This document shows, in pieces, positions 11,792 to 24,288 of a stretch of DNA of 64,000 nt. Position numbers and translations under genes: made by a program. The notes under the pieces are model-generated. The model saw only the letters and a list, made by a program, of their open reading frames with translations, was not told the DNA's origin and ran no database searches. Positions within the stretch are counted from its first letter, which is position 1. Each line of letters opens with the position of its first letter. Location of the stretch: contig NC_045145.1 of assembly GCF_008831285.2 (NCBI RefSeq), positions 18,740,040 through 18,804,039 of the forward strand, written 5' to 3'. This stretch comes from Nymphaea colorata (lineage: Eukaryota > Streptophyta > Magnoliopsida > Nymphaeales > Nymphaeaceae).

Positions 11792-14417
11792 TTTGCCCTT
11801 CAAACTGATCGATATGCCCAAGTTTGTTGCATAAATCTTCAAGTTGAAGTCTAGGCATTGATTTTGTAAATATGTCAACAACTTGCTTAGTAGAGGGGAC
11901 ATGTTTGGTGATAAGAGAGCCAATAACAACTTTCTCATGGACAAAATGACAACCAATCTCAACATGCTTCATTTGTGAGTGTAACGCTGGTTTGATGGAA
12001 ACCTGAAGAACAGAGATATTGTCACAATATAATGTTGGAGGTTGGGAAATATAGACTCCAATATCTCGCAATATGCAGGTGAGCCATATGAGTTCAGTGG
12101 TAGCGGATGCCATAGATCTATATTTTACTTCAGTACTTGAGTGAGCAACTGAATTTTGCTTTTTTTGCCGTCCAAGAGATATGATTAACTCCAAGGAAGA
12201 TACAAAATTCTGTTGTTGAATGTCGAGTAAAGGGGCATCTTGCCCAATCCGCATCTGAGTAGGATAAGAGTCCAATAGCTGAATTCCTCATAAGCCTAAT
12301 CCAATAATTAAGAGTTCCATGGACATATCTTAATATTCTTTTAACCAGAGAAAAATGAAATCAAGTTGGATTTTGCATGAATTGGCTCATGTGTAGTTCA
12401 CACTATATGATATATCTGTCCTTGTCATAGCTAGGTATTGTAAACCTCCTACCAAACTTCTATACATAGTGGCATCAGTTTCTACTACATCTTGAGCTAA
12501 TGGAGGGCGAAAGTTCGTTAACGTGGGCGTTGGTACAAATTTTGCATTCAATAGATGGGCCTTATCAAGCAACTCGTAGGCATATTTCCTTTGATTGAAA
12601 ATAAGATAATGGTAATTGAAATGAGCTTCTATTCCAAGGAAACATTGAAGAAATCCCAATTTTTTCATGGCAAACTCTGAACTGACTTGAGAAATAAAAT
12701 CTTATATCATCTTCGTGTTACTCCTTGTATGGATAATATCATCCACATATAAAAGTAAAATAAGAATTCCTTGTGTATTTTGGCACGTAAAAAGAGATGA
12801 ATCAGTGACACTTACAAAAAGTCCCAAAGAGAGAAGAAATGTACCAAACCAGTCATACCAAGCTTGTGGAGTTTGTTTTAAACCGTAGAGAGCTCTTTTG
12901 AGCTTGCATACGTAATTTGACTTGAGTGAACTCCAAAATCCGAGGTTGTTCAAGATATACACGTTATTGTAAAAGTTCATGCAAAAATGCATTTTTGATG
13001 TCAAGTTGTTGAATATCCCCTGCATGGTGAAGAGCAATAGATAAAACAATTTTGATAGTAGCAGACTTTACCACCAGTGAGAAGGTCTCAAGAAAATCTA
13101 TTCCAAGAATTTGAGAAAATCCTTTTGCAACATTCCATTGCTTCGGAGTTTGCTACCTATAACATGCATGTCTGTAGAGTACGGAACCAAATCCCATGTA
13201 TTATTATCATGGAGAGCTTTGATTTCTTCTTCCATATCTCTCGTCCAGCCAGGGTCATTTAGAGCTTCTTTGACAGAACAAGACTCTTGAGGAATGGAAC
13301 AAGCAATGAAATATTTAGGGTTGGGTTTCACAATCCCATCCTTAGAATGGGACGTCATGCAATGAGAATTGATTGCTCTATTGTTGATGGTGGCTTCATG
13401 ATTATTTTGCATAATCATATTTTCAGCTCTATCACGCGTGTCATCATTTTTTGACAGATTTTCTTCTTCTTGAACACTTGTAGTAATGCCATTTTGCCCA
13501 TCTAAGGTAGTGCCAAGTGTTGTCTCTGCATTCATATTTTTAGCCCTCTGTCCATCTAAGGTAGTGCTAAGCGTTGTCTGTGCATTCATATTTTCAGCCC
13601 TCTGCCCATCTAAGGTAGTGCCACTTGTTGCCTCTGCATGGATATGCACTTTTCTATGTATGGTGGCTGCTTCATTAGTGGCATTCAACATACTAGAATC
13701 ATGAGCTATAATATGAGAACTACTATTGTAATCAGATGTGCGGCTTCTTGGATCTTTAGTGGATATTAAATTCTCTTTTTGGTCACCTGCACTCTCATTA
13801 AAAATTGTTAGCTCTTGAGTTGAGTCCATGAGAAGAAACAATTTTCTTGGTGGTTTATATGGAAATTTTTTTTCATCAAATGCAACACGGTATGAGATGA
13901 AGATTCTTTGAGTTGATGGATATAAACACTTGTATCCTTTGTGTTGCTCAGAGTAGCCAACAAAGATACATGGTAAGCTTTTGGTTCAAATTTGTTCTTA
14001 GCATAGTTGCCAAGAAAGGGAAAGCACTTGCATCTGAAGCTGCGAAAAACAGAACAGTTAGGCCCTTTGCGAAATAATTTCTCATAAGGAGAGACCATTT
14101 CAAGTATAGGCAAGGGAAGTCTATTTATTCACCATGCGGCGGTAGAGAGCTCTTCTACCAAAAAACACATAAGAAGATAGCTATGAAATAAGAGTGAGGC
14201 CAAGTTCGGTAATAGAGTGATGACGCCTCTCTGCCATCCCATTTACCATTAAATATGATGCTAAATCTTCACCATTAAATTCCCCTCCTCCATCTGTCTG
14301 AAATATCTTAATCTTCACATCAAACAGATTTTTAATCATAGCATGGAGTTCAGAAAAAATTTTGCATAAGTTTGTGATTTGTTTTTCAATGGATAGAACC
14401 AAATAAATCTCGTGCAT
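11787..14417 (-). pseudogene. Copia pol remnant: integrase, reverse transcriptase, RNase H
   Basis: Fragments in several frames. Integrase core with FQTDGGGEFNG and ERRHHSITELGL (14417-14181). A linker rich in repeated TTLxTTLDGQRA units, plus the RT start with LNDPGWTRDMEEEI (13841-13098). The RT catalytic block LLLYVDDI (13049-12702), an RT continuation with FLGIEAHF and YRSLVGGLQYL (12668-12387), and RNase H with SVAHSSTEVKYRSMAS and HVEIGCHFVHEKV (12275-11787). Stops and frameshifts separate all of these, so no functional polyprotein is possible. The linker contains three near-identical 66-bp tandem units at about 13490-13630. Confidence 0.9.
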
Positions 14418-15249
14418 TCATCTACGAAAACAACATAATATCAAAACTTTTGATGAGAAATAACCAGTGCTGCCCCCCACAAATCGCAGTGAATTCTTTC
14501 ACAAGAAACTTGAGAATGTTCTTCAATATCAAGAAAAGGAAGTTGACTAATTTTTCCTAATTGACAACTCTCACAAATATGCATGATAGCATTTTTAGAG
14601 GAAACACTAATCTTATTTTGTTTCTCTAAGAAACTTATTACTTGAGGATGAGTATGCCCAAGTCTCTCATGCCATGTACTTCTATCTATAGACTTGAACC
14701 AGCTGAAAAAGAGACTTAGATATCCTTTATGATGTAGTCCATAGAGGTCGCCAACTCAGGTTCCCAATGCCAGATTCTTTATCACAAAGCCGTTAGCATC
14801 AAATATAACATAATATGGCATATCTGACATTAATTGACTAATGGAGAGGAGGTTCTTTTTTATTTCTGGAATGACCAAAACATTGTTTAGAGTGATAACT
14901 TGATGACTAGTAGAGATCTTGGCCATTCAAGTATGTGTAATGGAAAGTTTTTCACCATTACCAACCACAACTTTTTCATTTCCATAATATTTCTATGGAA
15001 TAGAGATTACTTGGATTATCCATGATATGGTTTGATGCGCCTCTATCTGCGAACCAGGTTTGGTCTTGTCCATCAGCAATCTTTAAGGCAACACGAGCTT
15101 TTGGAACATCTTCAGCTTGAAATGCCTGATTGAATCTCAACTTAGCGCCACATGATTTGGTTTATTGCAGATTTGGCACATCATTTCTTTATAAGGATTT
15201 GCAGGTTGTTTTTCCTTCCTTGGATCAGTTTTGTTTTGACAGTTTTTGC

Positions 15250-16023
15250 TCATATTGTTACTAGCTTGAGATAATCCTCTTCCTGCAGAATTGAAATTTC
15301 ACCTATTGTGTTTATTGTAGATGCACGGCTGCTGATTTGTATTCTGTTGTGCCACAAATGCTGAGTAGTGATTTCAGCCTCTTCAACATGAAGCGCTCGC
15401 ATGGTCTCATGTGCCTGCAATAAGGCAACAACTTCTATGTATTGCATGATAGGAGGCCTTGTGAGCATGGAGGTGACAAATGCCTCATAGCCATTTCCAA
15501 TGCCATTTAATAGCCAAAACACTTTGTATTGATGAGAAATAGGCTTGCCTATGGCAGCCAACTCATCAGAAATAGCCTTGAACTCTCTTATATATTGAGC
15601 AACAAACAAGTCTTTTTTGCGATGAAGCTGTAATTGTTGGGTCAACAAGAATTCACATTTTCTTGATTCATGAGCAATGGTAGTAATAAGTGCATCCTGG
15701 ACTTCTTTTGAAGTCTCCAAGCCAACAACTAAACCAAGAACCTCTTCTGAGAGTGTTCCGGTGATCCATCCCCCCAAAAGACAATCTGATTTCTTCCATT
15801 CAAGAAAGTCTACATTCTCAACAAAATCATTATTCCTTGTTATGAATTCAGTATGCTTGGGATGGTTCCCATTAATAAAACCACGCATGTTCTGACTTTC
15901 AATAAGGCCAAGGAGCTGAGTCTTCCATAGAGGGAAGTTCGATTGATTCACCTTTAATGAAACAAAATTTGCTACAATAAAATTATAGGGGTCAGGATAC
16001 TTAGCTTCTCTGGTAGCTTCCAT
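15250..16023 (-). CDS. Copia gag (retrotransposon Gag, UBN2-like), intact frame of 257 codons
   Basis: The frame opens 16023 with an N-terminal LKVNQSNFPLWKTQL, the usual Copia Gag start, followed by GWITGTLSEEVLGLV, the QLQLHRKKD spacer and the ISDELAAIGKPIS/LLNGIGNGYEAF block seen in plant Copia Gag. It is the longest undamaged frame in the element. No complete zinc knuckle follows within this frame; downstream sequence (15240-14700) is broken. In a full element Gag packages the element's RNA; here the element is dead. Confidence 0.85.
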   Translation of the reverse strand: MEATREAKYPDPYNFIVANFVSLKVNQSNFPLWKTQLLGLIESQNMRGFINGNHPKHTEFITRNNDFVENVDFLEWKKSDCLLGGWITGTLSEEVLGLVVGLETSKEVQDALITTIAHESRKCEFLLTQQLQLHRKKDLFVAQYIREFKAISDELAAIGKPISHQYKVFWLLNGIGNGYEAFVTSMLTRPPIMQYIEVVALLQAHETMRALHVEEAEITTQHLWHNRIQISSRASTINTIGEISILQEEDYLKLVTI

Positions 16024-16565
16024 GCTCTGCTAATTAATCAAGATGCTTCTATATAATATGGGTGTCTGCACCAAATCACCACAGGGATAGCACGTCTGCC
16101 TTGAGACTGATGCTCTGTTCCTATTGACGACAGTAGTTGCAGCAGGAGAGGCGGCCAGAATTTTAGCAATTTCGGCCAGCTCCGATCACCAATCCGATCG
16201 AGCTCAAGGCTGTTGGATCCGCAACAGAAAGGCAATCCTTCTTGTAAAATCTTGCAGTGGGAAATTGTCCATGGAGGTAACGCCAGATGATGGAACGAAG
16301 GGCAGAAATCGGTGTTGCCCTGTTCCTCCTGTTTCTTGACCAGTAGCTCTTCAAAAATCAAGCGCTCCCTTCTCCAGGCTCCAAAAATTCTGCAAACACA
16401 CTGGAAGGATCTGCAGATGTTCAGGAATCGTTTGAACTCCTGTTCGACAACTATAAAGATCGGATTTGGAAACGCCAGTAGACGTCGTTGCCGTGAACAG
16501 GTGGAATTACCTCTGTTCTTCCTTTGTTAGACCTCTGTTTTACGACTGCTTCACGAATTCGAATT

Positions 16566-16577
16566 GCTCTGATACCA
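16566..16577 (-). other. Retrotransposon primer-binding site
   Basis: TGGTATCAGAGC on the minus strand, complementary to the 3' end of initiator methionine tRNA, immediately inside the 5' LTR. Confidence 0.85.
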
Positions 16578-16899
16578 TAAAAACAAGTGAAAAAGACTTA
16601 ATTTTAACGTGGCTCAGTACTTTGTACCTACATTCACGGTAACTCTCAAAACTATGAGAGACACACTATCTCCATCCTTTAAATAATACAGATTTGTTAC
16701 AAGGAGATTTACATGCCATGTTTATTGTATCAATCTCCTTGATTTCAGCATTGGGGGTTACAACATCTTGAGGGATTTTAGCAACATAATTTTGGCACAT
16801 TTGAGTAACGGTTTTAGCTGTAACGTTATCTCTGCCTGCACGATGGTGGTTTTGGCAACTTCAATCTTTTCCTCATTTTTTGGTTTTGCCTTATTGTTA
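16578..16899 (-). repeat. 5' LTR of the Copia element
   Basis: Lies directly outside the primer-binding site and shares its distal 100 bp with 11688-11791. It contains the ACGTGGCTCAG...CCTACATTCACGG motif near the PBS end, a motif also seen in the other Copia-type LTRs of this window (24958-25364, 54925-55288). Confidence 0.7.
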
Positions 16900-18078
16900 G
16901 CACTCTTCACACTGAAGGCTGCTTTTTTGACCTTGCTCTCCAATTTCTTCCAGCTTCTGAAGCAGTTTTATCATTGGAAACCCAGCAGTATTTCGATTCC
17001 ACGCAGCTCTGCCCTTGACTTCAGTGCATGATTATGATTGGAGCTTTGAGAAATAGAAAACACAACGAACACAATCTTAACACAACTAGGGGCGGCATGA
17101 GGAATTTTTCGTTGGACCGAACTACAGTCTCAAATTTTAACAGGAGCCAAACGTTAAATTATCTTTGAACGTGACCTACATCCACGAATTGTTCAAGAAC
17201 TTCATGGATGGCTGCTCCTCTCGCATGTTTTTTCTTTCACAATCATGCTTCTAATTACCCTTTAAAAGTGACATATTGGTGGCCATTTCAAACATCACGT
17301 TAGTTTGAAGGAGCAATTGTAATTTTCACAGTAAATTATAGTTTTGTTATTCGACTAGCAGTAACATAAAAATGTGGTGTTCCTACTTCCCTGTTTATTC
17401 TTCCTCTTGCTGCTTCCTAATATTTCCTCTTCTTATTCACCCTTTTGTTTTTCAGGCCTATTTAGTTGTTCGATATGATCTGTGTGTATGTTGTCCCTTG
17501 CATGCTCAATTGGGACTGCGTTGGAGCTCTAACGACAGGGTTTTCAGTCTTGACGTGCTTCTGATGCATGAGTTGATAATACAATGAGAAACAGATATTG
17601 AACATCCATTATTATTATTATGTTGGTTGATTGTTTCATTTGATTCACATCTTTTTTTAACATTGTTAGTGGGGATTATAAAGCTTTCAGATGTATTGCA
17701 TATAACCCATCTGATGCACTATGTAACAGCCACCAAGGTTTTTTTTTTTTTTTCCTGGAAAAATGCTTAAGAGGAACAAAGAAAATTTCTTGTATGTTTT
17801 TTCTGCATATGCAACGAACACACCTTCGATTTGGAAAAGGTATAACTTTATCCTGCTGTCAGTCATTCTGTATTCTTTTTCATAACCTTTTTTCTGGACG
17901 AAAATTTCAAGAGCATCAAAGAGTCATACAATTTTAGTTTTTCTGAACTTAATCTCTACTTTTAAGTGAAAGTGCATTTTCTGATAAAATTAAGTTTTGA
18001 AAGTGTATGTTACTTTTACGAGGTTGACAAGTGATGAGTCTGGACGGATTGGAGTAAGGATGTGAACGGATTGGATTA
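16900..18078. other. Intergenic, possible gene-like patch then AT-rich
   Basis: Minus strand 17030-16905 reads partly like coding sequence (ALKSRAELRGIEILLGF, KKLESKVKKAAFSVKS) joined to the LTR, perhaps host sequence at the insertion site. The remainder is AT-rich with no gene I can support. Confidence 0.25.
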
Positions 18079-18510
18079 AGGATGGGAATGTCCATAGAAC
18101 AAATTATAATCAGATATACTCTTAACCATATCCAATTTTTTGGATATTCACATATTCAAATTCATATTCAGATTTGAATATTAACAACAAAAAGTCATAT
18201 ATAAAGCTGAAAGGAATCCAAATCTTATTTTTCACATTCACATTCGAATCTGATTCCAAATTTTAAACGGAATCTGGCAGTTCAAAATGTATGGGTGTTG
18301 GATATAAGATATTTGTTCAAAACTAAATCTCTTCCAAATTCAAATATGATCACATATTTATATATATCATAATCAGATCGTATATCATTTCTTAAATCTA
18401 AATCTCATCCAATTATCCAATTTCTTAATCTGATGTTAATTTTTTTTTCATATCCGATTTTTTCAGGTGGCTTGGTTTGATATTCGATTTAAATCGGACA
18501 TATTTCCATC
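18079..18510. mobile_element. Candidate hAT-type MITE with degenerate internal repeats
   Basis: Imperfect terminal inverted repeats: AGGATGGGAATGTCC at the left and the complement of AGGATGGAAATATGTCC at the right. The interior consists of many short variants of ATATCCAAATTCAAATCTGA on both strands. No clear target-site duplication was found, so the limits are approximate. Confidence 0.35.
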
Positions 18511-18779
18511 CTCAATCAACACGTGAGGACATTGTATACAAAATATTTCTTTCGAAATTGAACCCAAATTCAATTTTAAGTCCGAATCTTGTCAAACACT
18601 TATTAAAATTGAATCTGAATTTGACTGAACGTTATATCTTGAATCAAAATCCTACCCGATTTTTTAATAGATTGTTAAATTTTTCAATATCCAATTTTTT
18701 CCAGAAGAAATTCGGTCAATGCCTAATCCGAATCCATTCGAGCCCTAGCAACTCGACCCGCCGTTGGCCAGACCTATAA

Positions 18780-20420
18780 CTCGGACTTGGTTCATTTGCC
18801 TTCTCATTTTCTCACGCTGAAAGGAATAACCGAAGCCGCCTTCCGTTCCCTGTGGGTTTCCCGCCATTTTCCATCGATCCGAGAGGGTGAGCGAAAAAAG
18901 ATGGACGTCGCCGCTCTCTCTCTGCCCCTGTCTCTCTCCCGTTTGATGGGCTGCCAACATACTGGAGGAGGAGGGAAACGTTAGGGCATCGTCTCAGTGC
19001 GCAGGGCACGACGGGTTGCTCTCTCTCTCTCTCTCCCCCCCCCTCCCTGTTCCCTTTGAACCAGAAGAAGACGAAAGAAGGTGAGGAAGAGGTAGGCGAC
19101 GGCGACGCTAGTGGAATCCGGCTGGAGATTAGGGTGATAGGCTTGGCTATTACCCTTCTTTCCTGGGGCGAAAGAAGAGTGTAGTTACCCTTGGCTCCAA
19201 GCCCGACCATTCTGGTGACCGGAGGTAAGCGCTACGCCGTCTAAGGCTCACCAGATACATCTCCTCTGCCTTTTCTTTTTCCCCAGATCACCCGGCAGTC
19301 TCAATCGATCTTCAACTCGTGAATTGATTTGGTTGGTTAGTGAAAGGGTTACAAGGAGGAATATAACGTCGCCGTGGTTTCTTCTCGTTTATTCATTTCG
19401 ATGGTGATGCAAGTAACAAACGGGAACAGTGGGGAGACGACGCCTTGGGACCAGATCTTGCTGGACCCTGGTGTGTTGGTTTATACCTCTCGGTTTCATT
19501 TGGTTCCTTTCTTCTTGGTCGTTGTGGTTTTTGTTCATTTGATCAATTTCTCCGGTAGGAATGGGGACTTACAGTGGTACTTCCTTAGTAAGGAGGTTTA
19601 AAATTTTCTCAAAGTGCAAGCATGGTCTGTCTTTTGTGTGCTTAATCTGATACTGCTAGACCCAAAAAGGGGGAATGAAGAGGAAAAACAATGTTTGAGA
19701 GGCAAAAAGTCACTTATTTCACGGTTTTGGACGGGAGAAACATCCTTCTTAAAGACTTGAATAGATGAATGAGCTTTTCTAGTAGAATCTTAATTTTTCA
19801 AATCGTCCTCAGTTTAAGTATTACATGATCTTTTATTTGTATATGCTTCACACTGGAGAGCTTTTGTCGTTTGTGTTATGGATCCCTGGGCATTTATTGT
19901 GTGAAATGTTTCCAGAATATTTATATATTTGCCAAATATTTATGTATATTAGCATTTAAAAGATGATGAACTTCTACCATTGGCAAGAACAAAGTTACAG
20001 CTGATATATGTCGAAACGTATTTTGCGTTTCTATCTTATGTTATTTTTTTTTTCCTTAATCAAAGTGCTTCTTTTCAAGATTCCTGTTTTTGACACCATA
20101 TACCTGAGTGTGCTCTTATGTGACTGCTTAACAGTTCCATTGCAGACAGTTGTAGACATGAGCTTGCAGAAAGTTGTATGCATGAGCATGTCGATTAATT
20201 CGAACAACTCCTATTCTAGTTCAACTTGCACTGATTGCTTTTCATACAACTTTTATTATGCAGCTCCTGTTTTTAGAACATGTAATTTTGAACTGCTTTC
20301 CGTAGTTTCTTCAGAAGAGCAAATAGTGTTCCTTAATTAATCAGAAATGTGATTGTTTAAGTTAAAGCAGGTGAATGCTGAAACCGGTCGTGAATGGAAG
20401 CCAAGCCACTTGGTTCCAAC
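18780..20420 (+). other. Possible 5' end of an unidentified plant gene (fragment)
   Basis: A GC-rich island with CT-rich runs (19018-19046) resembles a plant 5' UTR/promoter. Plus-strand patches read like exons: MVMQVTNGNSGETTPWDQIL at about 19398-19460, followed by a GT, and VNAETGREWKPSHLVPT at about 20371-20421 just after a CAG. I do not recognise the family. The rest of the gene is absent, and the next sequence is hAT-associated repeat. It may be a truncated gene. Confidence 0.25.
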
Positions 20421-20424
20421 CAAA

Positions 20425-20560
20425 GTTGTAAAACGCGTATCGCAAGTATCGCAAGCCGTATAGGTCAGGCTTTAAGATACGCCGTATCATAATGTATCAT
20501 AACCGTATCATAATTTTTTTTTTAAAAATAATAATAAATAAAAAAAATCGGAAAATTCAT
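20425..20560. repeat. GTATCGCAAG-type degenerate repeat
   Basis: Iterated variants of CGTATCGCAAGTATC and GTATCATAA next to the 3' end of the hAT pseudogene. They look like the subterminal repeat of that transposon, an inference from position. Confidence 0.35.
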
Positions 20561-20824
20561 AAAAAAATTAGAAAAAATTAAAAATAATAAATTTTTCATA
20601 GAAAACATGTTTTAGATAATGATAGACTTATTATTGCTAAATGCTATAAACTTACGCGTTCACGGTTCACCATTCATACTTCATAGACATCAAAATTCAT
20701 AACAATATTATTCAATTTCAATCAACAAAGCATAAGCCATAGATAAAACATTCAATGATTCAAGTGTTCAACAATCATAGATTCATAACTCTTCAGTCGT
20801 TCGATACATATAATGATTCATCAT

Positions 20825-23630
20825 TCATAATCTTCATCTTCTTCTTCTTCTTCATCTTCATCGTAAAAAATTGGAAGATCTTCATCAACATATTCAACAC
20901 CAGCAGTAGCACTAGCAGACTCTCCCTCATCAACAAAGCCTTTTGTTGCAGATCGTCAAAGTTTTCCAAGCTGATAGGATCGAACTGAGATGTGTGCTTT
21001 CTTGCTGCTTTTTTTTTGTAATTCTCTACGTTACATAAGAGAAAACTTGTTAATATATAATTTCGTATAAATATATTGTACAAAAAATGTAAACATTAAG
21101 CTATATGACCTTTGTTTCAACCTTATATTATATCGAACAAAGACAAAGTCATTCAACATTTTATGTTCGAGCCTATTTCTTTTTTTGCTATGGATATGTT
21201 GGAACACACTCAAGTTCATTTCGCATCCACTAGCACTGCATGTATGGCTGAGGACTTTGATTGCAAAATGTGCTAGGTTGGACAATCAAACCCATACCTA
21301 TTCCACCACAAATCTAAACAAAAATATAACATTATAACAAATCAATGTGAAAGTTCTAAAAGAATCAAATGTAACAAATGCAAAGTAAATTAAACATTTC
21401 TATGTATTTACCTGGATACATGGTTGTCCTCCCCGATAACAAGTATCATATAGATCCAACTCATTGCTGACGGCATCTTGTTCTCTAGAATCTGCCACTA
21501 ACACGTTAATACAATCCAACAAACCACGCAAGACTTCTTTGTCATTCTTAAATGTAGGAGAAAATCTAATTGCAAAATTTAGATAGTGAGCTGCTGTATG
21601 AAGAGGTTGATAAAGCTGTCCAGTCTATCTTTTATCTATCATTTTTCATATGGGCATATATAACTTTTTCTTTCCTTTTAAGTTGTCTCGAATTGCCTAT
21701 TTTGCTTTATCCATTGCCTCATATAAGTACCCTATGCAAGGCCTATCCTCGCTGTCAGCTAACCTGAGGACTTTCACTAATAGAACATAGACCTTCAATA
21801 GCTTCACACATGATTCCCAAAATTCGTTATTAAATATGATATCCACAATCTTTTACGAGCATGTGAATATGCAGCCCATTCTTCACTAGCGAACATCTGC
21901 CTCAAAGGAGTTCTTTGTTTCACCACACTCTGCACAGTCAATACATTTGTGGCAAATCTAGTTTGTGCAGGTCATATCAATTCAACTCCTTTTGTAAACT
22001 TTCTCATCAAACTCAATAGATATGCATAATTATAGGTTGTCCCATGCCCGATAACAAGTATCATATAGATCCAACTCATTGCTGACAGCATCTTGTTTTC
22101 TAGAATCTGCCACTAACACGTTAATACAATCCAACAAACAACGCAAGACTTCTTTGTCCTTCTTAAATGTAGGAGAAAATCTAATTGCAAGATTTAGATA
22201 GTAAGCTGCTGCATGAAGAGGTTGATAAAGCTGTCCAGTCCATCTTTTATCTATCATTTTTCATATGGGCATATATAAGTACCCTATGCAAGGCCTATCC
22301 TCGCTGTCAGCTAACCTGAGGACTTTCACTAATGGAACATAGACCTTCAATAGCTTCACATATGATTCCCAAAATTCGTTATTAAATATGATATCCACAA
22401 TCTTTTACGAGCATGTGGATATGCAGCCCATTCTTCACTAGCGAACATCTGCCTCAAAGGAGTTCTTTGTTTCACCACACTCTGCACAGTCAATATATTT
22501 GTGGCAAATCTAGTTTGTGCAGGTCGTATCAATTCAACTCCTTTTGTAAACTTTCTCATCAAACTCAATACATATGCATAATTATAGGTTGTCCCATGCC
22601 CCGATAACAAGTATCATATAGATCCAACTCATTGCTGACGGCATCTTGTTCTCTAGAATCTGCCACTAACACGTTAATACAATCCAACAAACCACGCAAG
22701 ACTTCTTTGTCATTCTTAAATGTAGGAGAAAATCTAATTGCAAGATTTAGATAGTGAGCTGCTGTATGAAGAGGTTGATAAAGCTGTCCAGTCCATCTTT
22801 TATCTATCATTTTCCATATGGGCATATATAACTTTTTCTTTCCTTTTAAGTTGTCTCGAATTGCCTATTTTGCTTTATCCATTGCCTCATATAAGTACCC
22901 TATGCAAGGCCTATCCTCGCTGTCAGCTAACCTGAGGACTTTCACTAATGGAACATAGACCTTCAATAGCTTCACACATGTTTCCCAAAATTCGTTATTA
23001 AATATGATATCCACAATCTTTTATGAGCATGTGGATATACAACCCATTCTTCACTAGCGAACATCTGCCTCAAAGGAGTTCTTTGTTTCACCACACTCTG
23101 CACAGTCAATACATTTGTGGCAAATCTAGTTTGTGCAGGTCGTATCAATTCAACTCTTTTTGTAAATTTTCTCATCAAACTCAATACATATGCATAATTA
23201 TAGATAAATTTTGTTACCTCTTGACATTGGTCAATGGCTGATTTCATATCATGCATTTCATTAAGATCTTGAAGCATAAGTTTGATAGCATGAGTGGCAC
23301 ATGGACTCCAAAAAAATGTTCCATACTTTTGAAATAACAAATCCCCTGCAACTCTATAATTTGCAGAATTATCTGTAACAAACTGTTACAATGTTTGCCG
23401 GTCCAACTTCTTGTACGACATTGTCAAAAACATTGAACAAAATCTCAGCAGTCTTAGGAACATCAGACAAGTCGAGATTTCAAGAACATTGTACTTTTAG
23501 GGTAATAAACAAGAAAATTTACAAGTGTTCTTGACTTTGTATGAGTCTATCCATCTGACATAATGGAGCAACCTATTTCCTTCCAAGATAATTTCAATTG
23601 ATCGCAATGTTCAGACACTTCTTTCACTGT
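20825..23630 (-). pseudogene. hAT-family transposase pseudogene with internal triplication
   Basis: A DUF659/RNase H-like region reads at 23470-23170 (SPCATHAIKLMLQDLNEM, KFIYNYAYVLSLMRKFTK) and continues with RPAQTRFATN, ASEEW and RWTGQLYQPLH blocks. The hAT dimerisation domain is at about 21285-21100 (SLTCSASGCEMNLSVFQHIHSKK-type signature, RLEHKMLNDFVFVRYN). The acidic tail (SQFDPISLENFDDLQQ) is at about 20995-20830. Two or more stops and frameshifts occur in the N-terminal part (for example near 23380 and 23460). The segment between the RNase H-like core and the dimerisation exon is present three times in tandem. No BED zinc finger is recognisable. The element is dead. Confidence 0.85.
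21421..23202. repeat. Three tandem copies of a 550-615 bp transposase segment
   Basis: Units at about 21421-22034, 22035-22587 and 22588-23202, each running from the DTCYR codons back to YNYAYVLSLMRKF. The anchor GATAACAAGTATCAT recurs at 21435, 22050 and 22603. Unit 2 lacks 62 bp that units 1 and 3 keep (between CATATGGGCATATATA and AGTACCC); short ATATA repeats flank the gap. Both internal junctions carry the same string GGTTGTCCCATGC, so the third copy came from recombination between two existing copies. Confidence 0.95.
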
Positions 23631-23860
23631 ATCTTGAAGTATGTCACACGGACACGGCAAAATGGGCCTCGTACTGGTATCGGCACTCCGACACTTGGAC
23701 ACGGCAGGATACGTTTTGGATTGGGTCTGGGTCAGACCCGATCCGAACTACTTTACTAACCCGACATTCTTTGTTTTGTTTGAAACTTTCTTTCTTATGA
23801 CTTATGAGATTGGTGATGAACAATGTTTTGTTTGAGAATCAGGGGGGACTGCAATGTCAA
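23631..23860. repeat. Repeat with CGGACACGG / GACACTTGGACACGG motifs
   Basis: Short interspersed sequence with repeated GGACACGGCA variants and GGGTCAGACCCGATCC. It resembles a transposon terminus but has no partner end that I can identify. Confidence 0.3.
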
Positions 23861-24288
23861 TTTCAGGTACCGTCGGTGGCAGCAAGTCGAACAGCTGGAG
23901 TGAGAGATAATGGCGGACCATATCTAATTACTGGTGTTATATGTGTCCTCTCAAATTCAACCTTTGCAAACGCAAGGCAGAACATACGGCTCAGTGATAT
24001 ATTTAATTTGCACAAACAATGTCCCTGCTGGTGTGGAGTAGAAATATTCATTTTTGTGGTGTCATTGAACCAAAGCATTTTTATTTCATAACTAAAACAG
24101 CAAAGCTGTTGTTCCATGAAGCACAACGTTTAGCAAGCATTACAATGGTATACGACCGACGCATGAAAGAGTAAAGATGCAATTTAGTTAAACGCACAAC
24201 ATAGCCTTCTAAATGGCATGGTTTCTTAACGAAACCAGACAGGTAAATGAAGATATGATATATACATAAAGGTTGTGAAATATTTTGC
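23860..24288. repeat. Duplicated FAR 3' flank (copy C)
   Basis: Closely similar to 57935-58440 downstream of FAR-A, including AATGGCGGACCATATC, AATTTGCACAAACAATGTCC and the GTATACGACCGACGC string. It shows that the duplication unit extended at least 430 bp beyond the stop codon. Confidence 0.85.

Larger units (their letters stand above)
11688..16899 (-). mobile_element. Degenerate Copia LTR retrotransposon
   Basis: Order on the minus strand is LTR (16899-16578), primer-binding site, gag, integrase, reverse transcriptase, RNase H, LTR fragment, which is the Ty1/Copia order. The primer-binding site TGGTATCAGAGC (complement of the initiator tRNA-Met 3' end) lies at 16577-16566, next to the right LTR. 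The left LTR keeps only about 100 bp of homology (11688-11791 versus 16802-16899), so the element is truncated at its 3' end. Pol is split by many stops and frameshifts. It is non-autonomous and old. Confidence 0.9.

Noticed and set aside
13486-13704. Plus-strand frame with repeated CPSKVV units
   Set aside because: Antisense of the tandem 66-bp repeats in the Copia pol linker.
21421-23202. CRISPR-like or satellite array
   Set aside because: The three long units are duplicated transposase coding sequence, with no short repeats and spacers; the window is plant nuclear DNA.
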